Source: Bolinopsis microptera
Taxonomy: Eukaryota; Ctenophora; Tentaculata; Lobata; Bolinopsidae
Assembly (NCBI RefSeq): GCF_026151205.1
Contig: NC_087075.1
Span: 3,944,359 to 4,004,358 of the forward strand
Reading direction: 5' to 3'
Length of the DNA stretch: 60,000 nt
Every line of letters starts with the position of its first letter. Positions within the stretch are counted from its first letter, which is position 1. Of the stretch, positions 33,173-44,629 are shown piece by piece. The position numbers and the translations under genes are program-made. Below the pieces are notes generated by a model. It was not told the origin of the DNA, did not search any database, and worked only from the letters and a program-made list of their open reading frames with translations.

Positions 33173-36100
33173 ATTTGCCCGAAGAAGACAGTCTCGAAAG
33201 CAGCAGGAATTCTTCATTCAAAGATAATCAGAGAGATGATCAGCCTTTCGAAAGGGAAAGTGAAAGTGAAAGACAAAGTTCTCCTCCAGATGATGGAATA
33301 ACAATGGATGTAGAATACTTAATGAATGAGAAGCAAGATGTTAAGGAAAGTCAAAGACAGAGCTCTCCTTCAGATGATGGAATGACAATGGATGAAGAAT
33401 CCCTAATGAATGAAGAGCAAGATCCTAAGGAAAATGAAAAATATCTACTAAGAAAAATGAAGCGTGCATTAAGAAACATTCGCTATCACTCTTCTCCCGG
33501 TGGCAGATCTGCGCTAAACAAAGCAAAAAGCAAGTACCACTCTTCTCCCGGCGGCAAATCTGTGCTAAACAAAGCAAAAAGCCAGTACCACTCTTCTCCC
33601 GGCGGCAGATCTGTGCTAAACAAAGCACAAAGTATGTACTTCTCTTCTCCCGGCGGCAGATCTGCACTAAACAAAGCACAAAGTAGGTACCACTCTTCTC
33701 CCGGCGGCAAATCTGCACTAAACAAAGCACAAAGTAGGTACCACTCTTCTCCCGGCGGCAGATCTGCACTAAACAAAGCACAAAGTAGGTACTACTCTTC
33801 TCCCGGCGGCAAATCTGTGCTAAACAAAGCACAAAGTAGGTACTACTCTTCTCCCGGCGGCAGATCTGCACTAAACAAAGCACAAAGTATGTACTTCTCT
33901 TCTCCCGATGGCAGATCTGCGCTAAACAAAGCAAAAAGCCAGTACCACTCTTCTCCCGGCGGCAAATCTGTGCTAAACAAACAAAAAGCCAGTACCACTC
34001 TTCTCCCGGCGGCAGATCTGTGCTAAACAAAGCAAAAAGCAAGTACCACTCTTCTCCCGGTGGCAGATCTGCGCTAAACAAAGCAAAAAGCAAGTACCAC
34101 TCTTCTCCCGGTGGCAGATCTGCGCTAAACAAAGCAAAAAGCCAGTACCACTCTTCTCCCGGCGGCAGATCTGTGCTAAACAAAGCACAAAGCCACTCTT
34201 CTCCCGGCGGCAGATCTGTGCTAAACAAAGCACAAAGTAGGTACTACTCTTCTCCCGGCGGCAGATCTGTGCTAAACAAAGCACAAAGTAGGTACCACTC
34301 TTCTCCCGGCGGCAGATCTGCACTAAACAAAGCACAAAGTAGGTACTACTCTTCTCCCGGCGGCAGATCTGTGCTAAACAAAGCACAAAGTAGGTACTAC
34401 TCTTCTCCCGGCGGCAGATCTGCGCTAAACAAAGCACAAAGTAGGTACTACTCTTCTCCCGGCGGCAGATCTGTGCTAAACAAAACACAAAGTATGTACT
34501 TCTCTTCTCCCGCCGGCAGATCTGCACTAAACAAAGCACAAAGTAGGTACTACTCTTCTCCCGGCGGCAGATCTGCACTTCATAAAGCAGCTAAGAAATA
34601 TAAATCAGTCCCACATGTGATCGATCGAAATAAGGAAGGACAAAAACCAGATACCAGGCAAAAACGGAAGGATTATGAAGATTCGAAGAAAGAAAAACTG
34701 TCGCAGTCTAGAAGAACTCGGTATCGCCGAAGCAGATTGTTTGAAGAATTTGGGGACGATTTTGACGATGACATAGATTATTGCTTGAAAAGGAAGCAGG
34801 CCATGAAACAGATAAGGACGCACATGACCCGCAACAATAAAAAATTGCAATTCCTGTTACACAAGGAGAGGATCAAGGGATTCAGAAAAAGTGTCTTCCT
34901 CCCCAATCTTCCCTATGTTTCAAAAAGAGGAACTTTCAAATCAAAAACGTTCATGAGGTCAAAGAGCAGGATGACATGGAAAAATGCCGTTATTCGATTG
35001 ATGATGGAGCATTTGAATGATCAATTTACCAACAGCATCATTAAAAAATGGTACCCGTCTCTCAATTTTAAAGGAAAAACAAACCATTACAAAAAGAATT
35101 TTGTCGCATCACAGCTTCAGAGGAGAATTTTGAACAGCCGTGATCTGTGGATCAAAGTTTTGTATGGCCGTTGTCATAAGTTGAACTTGACATCGGAGCA
35201 GCTTCTTAACAAAGAAAAGTTGGACACATCTGAGACTGAAGAGAAGCGCCATGACAGCATCCTTGGCTATAAATGTCACAGAAAAGGTACGGAACCTTAC
35301 TTTCCTATGTACAGCTTTCTCAGTGGGGAGCCATTCACATTTCGTTACAACAAGGCTTCAAAGAAGAGCAGAGAGGAAACGAGAAAAAGTGAACGATGTA
35401 CTACCGACTGCATTCCTGCTGGGGGTTTTGCAGTAACTCGCTTCAAAGACTTCTTGGCAAGTTGCAAAAATTTAGAAGTGAGAAATTCCAGAACCTTCGT
35501 TCAGGAGTCAAACAAGTGTGGCAATTTCAAAGCAAATGAAATCTACAGCTTGATAGTCGAGCAGCGTAATCATCCCGAAATCTGTTTAAGGAGGGAGGCG
35601 AAGAACAAGTGCTCAAGTGACTTAGTTCTGCTGAGACAATTGAGCGTCCACTCCAAAAATGCTCGATCTATCTATAAGACTGTCAATGAAATGAAAACAG
35701 CCGACCAATTTGTGTCAGACTTGGATACGGCAACTGCAACAGGGGATATCGAGTATTTGATTAAACTGCTGCAATACGAACCCCTGATTGCAGAAAAAAC
35801 ATTCAGGTTGAGAGACCGGAACAAATCATTAATGAGCAGTTTATGGAAGAAAACTTTCCTAAACAGTATTTAGAATTTCTGACTGCAGTCAACGCCAACC
35901 ATACAGTGCCTTGCATTTCTTGTCGAAGGCTGACTGAGGATGATCCTAAGAAATGCAAGACCATAACATCTCGATGGAAGAAGGTGAACATCGTCAACTC
36001 AGAATACATGCTTCTTCTGCACTATCTGCAGTCAGATGAATGGCTTAAAATGGGAGGTGTTTATGTTGACACGTTGGTGGGCAAAAGAATTTGCAACTAC

Positions 36101-38055
36101 TGTCACACTAAAATGGACAAAGGGGAAGTTCCACGGATATCAGTGAGGAACGGGATGAACGAAGGGATCGTTCCCATGGAAATAGCTGATTTGTCCCAGT
36201 TTGAGTGTATGTTCATTCGACAAATTTCAATGTTCCAAACGTTTTTGAAGCTGGGACCAAGTGTTGGAAATCGGCCGAACAATGAAAAAATGGCGGCAGT
36301 CAAAGGATTTAGTGTCCACATCCCGGTCCCAATACAGGCGAACGTTGAGCAATTAGCGGGAGGAGTGCCTCATGGACTGTTGAATCCAAAGAATTTTATT
36401 GTCCTTCATGGTCTGCCAAACAAAAACAGGAAGGTTTGGCAATCTTTGATTAATGTGGAGAAAGTCATTAAAGCAATAAAATGGCTCGTGAAGAACAACC
36501 CTCTTTATGAAAAAATAAACGTTCCAACAAAGGGTGAGATTCTTGACATGATGTGTGAGGTTGATAGTGATATTGAAGATGGAGAGGGAGCGATTCCAAA
36601 AGACTTCTTTGATAGCTTTGATTGCTCTGACAATAAGAAAGCTCAAGATCCCTCCGATTCATCCTCTGCTACTTCTAGCGCTGGTTCGAGTATCAAACCG
36701 TCTACTAAGAGAGCTTGCCATAAGAACAGTTACACGTCTGAAGACATGGACATGTCATTGCCTGAAATGCTACCTGCGGAAAAGAAAGAAGATGTTGCCG
36801 ATATAAATGACGAATATCTTGACAATTTATGTGAAATGGAAAGCGGCAGCAACGATGATAAATCAAGCAATAGCTCCATATTTTCACTTCGTAGTACATT
36901 GAAAAAATCAGCTAAATTACCTAATGACTCAACAGACATGGAAAGTGATATCAGTGTTGATGAGGAACCACGCCAATCATGTGACAGTGAAATTAGTTTC
37001 AATGAGAATGAGACCATAGATAAGGGCGGTAATTGTCATATAAAACCGTTCAAGAGCGTGACCAGTGTCGACTTTAAAGACATGGAATTGAGTCTTGACG
37101 AAGAAGATCCCTCCTATAAGAGTTTATGGAAGTTTTCTGCAACAGTCAGCAATGAAGAAATGGCCCGGATAAAAAATATCTCTAGTAGTAACAGCAGGAG
37201 GAAGTTGATTGCGCTAAAATGTGTGGTGCATATGGCTAGGATGCTAAACAGCAATGGTTCCCTCTGCGTTCGTTGCCATCAAGATGTCAAAAATTACAGA
37301 GATAGAGTCATTAATCTGTTGCGATTGGGAAAGAACACACTAGGCTACCAGCTGCTTCACATCCAAGCGATCCTAACGTCGTTTGCAAAGATGAGATCAG
37401 CATTGCTTGCAGAAGATGACTCGATCAAAACCAACAAGTGCTCCTTCTGTGTCCTAAATAAAGTCTCTGAAAATCCCCTCAAGAAGAAAGCTAGGCGTAA
37501 CACAAAAGGCAGCGTAAAAGCAGTTTCGAATAGCCATCAATTGAGAGCAAGCTGGGGAGCCAAATTTTTTTATAGCACAAAAGTAAAAACCTTGTCCCTG
37601 TTAGATTCTATGAAAGAGGAAAGGCAGTTATGTGACGGATGCTACGAGGACGTTGAGAAAAAGTCAAGCAAAGGCATATCACACTTTACGAAACCCTCAC
37701 GATCTCTAACACTCAAATACAAAAAAGGTCTACAGCTTTGTATGACTCGTACTGTGAAGTACAGGGGCTATATGCAAATGCTAATGATAATGAGGTCACG
37801 TAGAGATGGTATGTGCATAAAGTGTGATCACCATATTTCCCTCTGCCAGGATATCCTCGATAAGAGGTTCGAGGATTTGGAATTACCTGCAGAGGAAATG
37901 AAATGTTCTGAGGTTATCGGCTTGAAAGATAAGGAAGAAACTAGGCTTCTCACGGAGAACTTCCCTGAAAATATTTCTGCTAAAGAAAGGTCCACTTTAA
38001 GATCCAAAACAAGTTCTATAGCGACCATATTCTTCGCCATATTGGCATCGCTTTA
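33173..38055 (+). pseudogene. Helitron N-terminal region: Ser/acidic segment, 17-residue repeats, CxxC-rich region
   Basis: After an acidic Ser-rich lead (RQSSPSDDGMTMDEESLMNE, present twice) come the 17-residue repeats, then a basic segment and a long cysteine-bearing region. CxxC pairs include CISCRRL, CNYCHTKM, CVRCHQDV, CSFCVLN, CDGCYEDV and CIKCDHHIS; further pairs follow after 38056 (CQHCKKHL, CFKCEKSL). They suggest several zinc ribbons. Breaks: a missing G near 33981 within a repeat (frame 1 to frame 0), and a shift near 35815 where the frame ending at 35873 is overtaken by the one containing EENFPKQYLEFLTAV. A further shift lies near 38030. The region between 34600 and 38000 has no domain I can name. 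Confidence 0.75.
33484..34590 (+). repeat. 51-bp coding repeat (17 residues), about 21 copies
   Basis: The unit encodes (Y/H)SSPGG(R/K)SALNKAQSRY and contains AGATCT. Copies differ in a few positions (AAAAGC versus CAAAGT, GCACTA versus GTGCTA) and alternate in blocks, indicating expansion by unequal exchange. One copy is shortened by nine bases near 34190 and one has lost a single base at about 33981. SSPxGK/R-type basic repeats are known near the N-terminus of some Helitron proteins; their role is unknown. Confidence 0.93.
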
Positions 38056-40099
38056 GTCAAGTCCATCCATTGTCAACATTGCAAGAAACATCTCAAAGCA
38101 ACTATAGCAGCCTTTAAAAGACTCGCGAAGTACAAAAAGCCGTCATCTAAGAATCAACCCGTAAATCTTGAAGACTGTGATCCCAGTGTACTCCAAAGTT
38201 TAGACGTTTTCTACTCTGAGCGATTGGCAAACTCACTTTTACATGGGTGCTGCTTCAAGTGCGAGAAATCACTCGACTTAATTGGAGGCGGAACAGAAAG
38301 TAGTGATGATTCCTCTGATATGACATCAGCTTCAGGTTCATCTGCCAAGATTTCTTCAGCAGCAGAGGAGTATTCAAGTCCAAATATTTTCTTCGAGGAC
38401 GTGAAATCAGATGATGGAGATAAAAAGGGGTCTAAGAAAATGATGGAAGAGATGACTGAGGAAGACTACAAGAACTTAATCGAAGAATTCACTGTCACTG
38501 GTATGGATATCCTTGATGATAATCCTGAGTTAATGGATGATCTATACAGGTTGTTGAGATTAGATGATGATCCTGTAGATCTGACAGACACAAAGCTGGA
38601 CCTGCTGGCTTTTCCTGAGATCTTCAGCTGGGGTGTTGGTGGAAGGAAGGGTTTTAGAGGCGAAGAAGCGAAGCCCTTGCAATACGAAAAGTGTAGACTG
38701 ATGTCCAGCAATGGGCCAACTCGAAGAAATGTACAGCATTTGTTTCACTTAGCAGGGGAGAATGAGCGTAGAAAAATCCGTTCTAGCATCTTCGCCACGC
38801 TAAAAAATGTACAAGGCATGGGACACCTAGATGCAGCGACTTTGCTCAACAAAATCAAAATGAAAGATCCAACATTATTGAAAAGAATAAACAAAGTATT
38901 GAGGTTGGTTCCGAACACACAAGCTTATTGGGAAAGTGCCCGCGCAAAACTTAAAGCGCAAATTGAAAAGTTTGGTCCCCCAACCTTTTTCGCCACATTT
39001 AGCCCCAATGAGTAGGACCTAATTCAACATTTAAAAGATGTCAACAGTGACATACCTAATATAGATGACCTGTCTCCTTCTGCTTTGCTGAATAAGGACC
39101 CTGTATTGACATCAATTTACATCCACAAAAAGTTTGATGCTCTTTTAAGTTTATAATTGATGCAGAACCTTTGGGGAAGTCAAGTCATACTTTGTGAGAC
39201 ATGAATATCAATCTCGAGGTACTATTCACTTTCACACATTTATTTGGATTGATAAAAGTCCCCTGATCGGCAAAAGTTCTGATGCAGAGGTTGCAAGCTT
39301 CATCCAAAAACACATCACTTGCAAACTCCCTGATCCAGTGAATGAAGCAACATTGTTTGATGTAGTGGGTAGCTACCAAAATCATTCGTGTAGACCGTAT
39401 TGCTTAAGAACATTTAAAAAGACCAAAAATCCTTCAAAGGCCAACAAAACTAGTTCAAAAACGCAAGTCGCCTGTAGATTTGGTTTCCCAAGACCAAAAT
39501 CACAGAAATTCATCCTTCATGATGTTCTCTCGAGTGTGATTGGAAGAAAAACAAAGCAGATGAAGCAACGATTGTATGATTTGCCAAGAAGTGAAGAAGA
39601 AAGAAGGATAAATGACTATAACCCAATATTATCCTTCCTCTGGAAAGGTAATATGGACATCCAATTCCTTGCGGAAGACAGTCACTCGATCACGCAGTAT
39701 GTTACCAAATACATAACTAAGGGAGAAACGAGTGTTGTAGACATTGATGAAGCAGACTTGAAAGATCTGTCCAAAACATCGTATCAGAATCTTTCCAAGT
39801 TTGCGTTCCAGCTTCTTAAATCCCGCGAGATGGGGGCACATGAAGCAGCTGATAGGATCCTTCAAAACAGTGGCGAACTATGGAGATCCTCAGAGACTTT
39901 TTTGTGGCTCCCATCCACCACTCCAGATCGTAGGACTAGGGTTATGAGGAACCTTAGTGACTTACAGAATCAGAAGCCTGACAGCACTAATCTATTCTTT
40001 GACGATTGGGTACACGTTTTTTATCCCAATAGGCCTCGAACAAAGGATTTTGAAAGCATGACGCTCTACGACTTTGTCTCCAAGTACGAAAAGCGATAG
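38056..40099 (+). pseudogene. Helitron Rep (HUH endonuclease) region
   Basis: The frame 38056-39015 carries CQHCKKHL, an acidic segment, then PTFFATFSPNE, the start of the Helitron helicase-like/Rep N-domain. It stops at 39013 (TAG) where the family has a Trp-like position, and continues DLIQHLKDVN. After one or two frameshifts (39150-39185) the frame 39194-40099 opens with FVRHEYQSRGTIHFHTFIW, whose HFH is the HUH metal-binding motif. HSITQYVTKYITKGE follows and holds the tyrosine pair of the nicking site. The domain order fits a Helitron Rep. It is broken here and cannot be made as one protein. Confidence 0.85.
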
Positions 40100-42750
40100 G
40101 GAAACCTGAAAAATTTGAAAAGAAAGACGAGGACAAGTATATCAAGATCAAAAGTGAAGATGGAAATATATACGAACTCTTCAACGGAGAAAAAAAGAAC
40201 CCGTTATATACCATCACAACTATTCCTTAAATACTGACCCTGAGCTGTTTTATTACAGCATGTTATCTCTTTATAAGCCTTGGCGAGATGAAGCGGACAT
40301 CGCAAGCTCTCACGACAAATACAGCGATGCGTATTTTGATGCCGCGAGGACTTTACACAGCTCAAGGAAATGTCGAGCAAGAAGATCAATATTGAAAAGG
40401 CTAAAGAGAAGATGGAAAAGGAAGCAGAAGCAAAAATGGCAGCATCTGGTACAGCTACTCCTTCACAGGTTGAGGATGACATCGATCTCGGAAATCAAGG
40501 TCTTAGATCCGGCCTACGAGATTTTGAGATAGTCAACAATAGAAGCGAAATAAAGTCTCATGGGGAACTTGAATCGTTCGTCAAAACATTGAACGAAGAT
40601 CAAAAAAGAGTGTACGTCAAAGTCACCAAACATATTGAGCATATGGTTCGACACAGGGACAAAGAATGCACGGGTAAGGAGTGCAGTCGACCTCTCAATT
40701 TATATGTAAGTGGGTTTGGCGGAACAGGAAAATCTTATTTGATAAAAGCTCTTCAAGGGTATCTTTGGGTGCAAAAAAACCTCTTCGATGAATCAACTGA
40801 TATTGCGTTGACTGCACCAACGGGGCTTGCTGCAGCAAATGTGGGAGGACAAACGCTCCATAGTCTTTTTAGTTTGCCAGTTGAGCATGGTGAAAAACTG
40901 CCCAAGTATACCGCACTCAAGAAGAATTCGATGCAGCAAACAAGGACTGTACTCAAAGACTTAGCATTGCTTGTTATCGATGAGATTAGCATGGTGTCGG
41001 CAGAGATGTTGATGTCAATAAACTTAAGATTGCAAGAGATCTTCGGTGCTGATGATTTGTTCGGCGGAAAAACCGTTGTTGTCTTTGGAGATCTTCTACA
41101 GTTGCCGCCTGTTCATGGCAAACGGCCATTTCAGGATTTGTCTGGGGATGATGTCCATAAGTTAACTGGAGGCCTTAGAATCCCGAGTCACCTTTGGAAG
41201 AACTTTGAGTTTGATGAACTCACTATAAATCAACGGCAACATGGAGATGCTAACGAAAAATGGAGTGGTATGCTTGGCAGGATTCGTATTGGCCGTCAGA
41301 GTCTAGAAGACATTAACATTCTGCAAGAGCGGCTTATCCCAGTCAGACCATGCGAACTGCCTAGCCAACACTTGGATCAAATCGTTGATTACTACCTCAG
41401 TTTACAGAAACAGTTCCCTACCACTGTCTGTCTATTACCCAAACGAAACATGATGGAATCTTTTAACGCCACAGTCATGAAAAAACTCTTTCCTGATACA
41501 ATTAAAGTTGAAGCAGACGATGAAGTCGACGGCAGAACTAAAAATGACAAAAAACGGGCATTAGATGCAGTTCTGAAGATTGATAAATTGGGTGATTCTC
41601 GAAATACAGCCGACCTTGAAAAGTGCCTCATTTTGAGCGAGGGTGTCCGAATAATGCTCAGAAAAAACATTGATACCGCGAAAGGGCTTGTGAATGGTGC
41701 TATGGGAATAGTCAAACAAATCGTGCGGCAGTCCGACGACCCAAACTCAATCGTTGAGAAACTTTTAGTGCAATTTGGCGGAGTCGACGGCGATGTTGCA
41801 ATAACGAGGGATACTCGCAAAGTGAAGTTGTTCGAAGAGTCATACCTCCATCGTCGACAGTTTCCTATCAGCACCGGGTACGCCCTCACCATCCACAAAG
41901 CGCAGGGCATGTCTCTGAGTCACGTGTTTTGCGATTTAGGCACTATGATCTTTGCAACTGGTCAGATTTATGTCGCTTTAAGCAGGTGCAAGACTCTTGA
42001 GGGACTTTATTTGGTAAACATAGATGAGTCCCGGATTAAAGTTGACCATCTAGCTATCAATGAATATGTCCGACTAAAGAGTAAGCCAATTATAGCAGCA
42101 GGTATAAATTTCATGACTGATGGTCAGCCAGATTCGAGCAAAAAAGGCAAGAAAAGAAAGCCGAAGAAAAAGACGGAACGCATCTGGTACGAAACTGACG
42201 CAGCAAAAAAAGCAAAAGCGACCTTCGACGATATTTTGAAGAATCTCACAGATGACCAGACAAAAGCTCCTAAGAAAAAGCAGTCCACCAAATCAAAGAA
42301 AAAGAAGCCAACTGCTGAGAGGAACTCCAATTTATCTGCAGCTAACATCAGCACACACATAAATCAAATTCACGCTGGAATTCCTGACGAATTCATTCCA
42401 ACTGCTGATATTGTGAGCGGCTCAGAAATGATGGAGGTATACAGGAGAGCTCTGGTACCCTGTTTTAGAGCCAACTCCCCAAACAGCTTCATTTTGAGAT
42501 CTGCTTTAGAGTTGGACCCCGACCCATTCAACTGTAGACAGACCCGTGATCTCTGGTTGACCGGGTCTACCATTGCAAAGTATATTGCGGTGATCAAAGA
42601 TGGTTTGGCTGAGGACGCTGGTCCAACTCTGTACAGTATGGGACCTTACTGTGGTGCTTATCGGAGTGTGCGTGGGCGTCGCCGTCAATCTGGATTGCTT
42701 GAAGATTTCATAAGGAACACATTTGCCGAGAGGCCGTTCACTCGACTTAG
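40100..42750 (+). pseudogene. Helitron PIF1-family DNA helicase
   Basis: The main open stretch runs from 40370. It contains Walker A GFGGTGKSYL, motif Ia TAPTGLAAANVGGQTLHS, Walker B LLVIDEISMVSAEM, motif III VVVFGDLLQLPPV, and the C-terminal GYALTIHKAQGMSLSHVF and YVALSRCKTLEGLYL. All are PIF1/Rrm3 superfamily 1B signatures. In Helitrons this helicase unwinds the displaced strand during rolling-circle transfer. The helicase itself is unbroken, but the link from Rep (40100-40370) has several frame changes. Downstream it runs into a Lys-rich linker (GKKRKPKKKTERIW) and a segment ending at a donor, CTTAG then GTATAG, at 42750. The frame continuing past this donor to 42847 is intronic read-through. 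Confidence 0.9.
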
Positions 42751-42907
42751 GTATAGTAAATTTGACGTTTTGTCTATCAATTCTTTGACACTTTTGTCCA
42801 TTTATTTCGTAATTATAGCAACCACTGTTCTTGTGTTGGTAAATTAACTGATAAAAAGTGTAAGGTATGCAAAAATCGAATGCAATTCCTAAACCCATAT
42901 ATTTCAG

Positions 42908-43832
42908 GCAGTTCAAAGTTCTCCCCTTCACTCCTAGGGATCACTTAATACAATACGGAGATCCGATGACGTATGATATAATTGCTATGGTCGGCAACCC
43001 TGGTAATCATTGGTATACGGTCATCATCGACAACAGAACTCGACAGGTATGCTTTATTCAAAATATTATACAGGGTGGGCCGAAGGTCAGTGTGCAAACG
43101 TTTATAAAATCAATTCAAACGGAGAAGCTTTTGCGATTGGTCTGATCAGGCACGTAGCCAGGGGGTGGGGGGATTGAACCCCAGAAAAATAAGCCCCCTA
43201 GTTCCCATGGACGCCTGGTAACTGGGCTGTGTTTATGACTGCAGTCTGCTTTTTAAAAATATACAAAATCAATTTAAACTGAGAAGATCTTACGATTAGT
43301 ATGACAGCAATTTAAAATATCTCAGCGTTTATCGGTATTAATCGTGGTTCCTTGTACAGGTTCTGCACTTTGACTCCCAAAATTGCTCAACCGTAACCAT
43401 GAAAGATCGTTGCCACTCACATTTAAGGCTACTTAAAGACTTCCGACAATACCAGAGGTGAGTTTAACGTTTAACACAAATGAAATATAAGTCAAAGTGT
43501 TCTATTTGCTAGTCACATTTTATTGTTACTGTTAGAATGGGCATTGCTTTGTTCACACTGATAGTCTAAAATCGCACATTATTTTCAGAGAAAAGCTACC
43601 TATTGTTGTCAATGGAGATTTGAATACTGATGACTATACATTTGTTGATGGTCAATCCAGTATTCAAAGAAATGGTTATGACTGTGGTGTCTTCTCTCTG
43701 ATGAACATCGAAAAATATATAACTGCCAGACCATTCAATCATCGTATAGTACAACCTTTGATGAAACTATTTAGACTTAGAATATTAGCAAAACTTTATC
43801 ACCAAAGTGTCATATCAGGATTAGGGGGTTAA
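42908..43832 (+). CDS. C-terminal Ulp1/SENP-like (C48) cysteine protease domain, spliced
   Basis: Three exons, 42908-43046, 43360-43457 and 43589-43832, follow the donor at 42750 with matching phases (2, 0, 2). Together they show the C48 layout: His in GNHWYTVIIDN, Asp in VLHFDSQN, and the oxyanion Gln and nucleophile Cys in IQRNGYDCGVFSLM. Ulp1 enzymes cleave SUMO or related modifiers. As a transposon-encoded domain its target is unknown. All catalytic positions are present and the exons have no stops, unlike the Rep region. If the upstream helicase is translated, this domain would be its C-terminus. The introns (157, 313 and 131 bases) have normal borders. Confidence 0.8.
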
Positions 43833-43875
43833 ATGTTCTCAGAAGATGGAATCAATTTTTCACCTTATCTACCTT

Positions 43876-44203
43876 TAATGATATAATGTAAGATGGGCTG
43901 CTTGTGATAGCGTAATGCCTCTCTCGGCTCGCAGTCTGTCAATTATTCTTATTATGGAAAGTTTCTGGCAATTAAAAATGTTGTAATTTGTGTCGGAGCA
44001 AATTGATATCAATTTACGATTTTGATGTATATCTGCCTCTAATGATATCATGTAAGATGGGCTGCTTGTGATAGCGTAATGCATCTCTCGGCTCGCAGTC
44101 TGTCATTTATTCTTATTATGGAAAGTTTCTGGCAACAAATATGTTTTAATTTGTTTCGGAGCAAATTATGATATCAATTTACGATTTTGATGTATTAATT
44201 CTT
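43876..44203. repeat. 164-bp direct repeat downstream of the Helitron protease
   Basis: Two copies with a 164-base period start at TAATGATAT(A/C)ATGTAAGATGG, 43876 and 44040, and share GCTCGCAGTCTGTCA and CGGAGCAAATT. They follow the last stop (43832) by about 45 bases and may be the 3' UTR or subterminal repeats of the Helitron. From 44204 to 44627 there is only AT-rich sequence, with one weak GAGGAGCC/GGCGCCTC stem near 44415-44450. Confidence 0.85.
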
Positions 44204-44629
44204 CGTGCAATTTGTTGTTATTTACTGTTATTATGTAATATTATGTTGATGTTTGTTTTGATTTATTTGTGATGTTTTAAATTATTTCTTGTTGTTGAAT
44301 TTTGCATAAGTAATATTTCTTGGTGTTCAGTAATCTTTTAGAATGTTTTGTGATTTTTATTTCGTATTTAAATTTGTTCATAACGTTACAGAAGGTATTT
44401 ATTTAATGTAGTTCGAGGAGCCCTAACTCGCAACCTACGTGGCGCCTCTTTGTGTTTCACTCAGATCACGGCCTGCTATATTGTTAATTGTAGTTATTCC
44501 TTTTATAATGATTTACTGTTTATTACTTCTTGTTATTCATATTGTTTTTTACTACGAATAGTGATTTTATGAATATCAAAAATATACATGTGTATTCATG
44601 AGTCGCTTGAAGACCAAAAAAGGCTGATA

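Larger units (their letters stand above)
29068..43832 (+). mobile_element. Large decayed Helitron with C48 protease domain
   Basis: At least 14.8 kb reading on the + strand: predicted 5' exons, a 17-residue repeat region, a cysteine-rich region, a HUH Rep, a PIF1-type helicase and a spliced Ulp1-like protease. Rep plus PIF1 helicase is the defining pair of Helitron rolling-circle transposons. At least eight lesions (frameshifts near 33981, 35815, 38030, 39150-39185, 40097, 40200-40230 and 40350, and a stop at 39013) show that this copy is dead. The TC start and the CTRR hairpin end were not identified, so the coordinates give the minimal extent. Confidence 0.85.

Noticed and set aside
33425-34578. 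Cys-containing repeat proteins on the - strand (LAQICRREKS)
   Set aside because: Antisense shadows of the Helitron 51-bp coding repeat.
29068-44600. Maverick/Polinton or giant-virus insertion, suggested by the PIF1 helicase and Ulp1-like protease
   Set aside because: No capsid, packaging ATPase, integrase or protein-primed polymerase; a HUH Rep next to the helicase identifies a Helitron.
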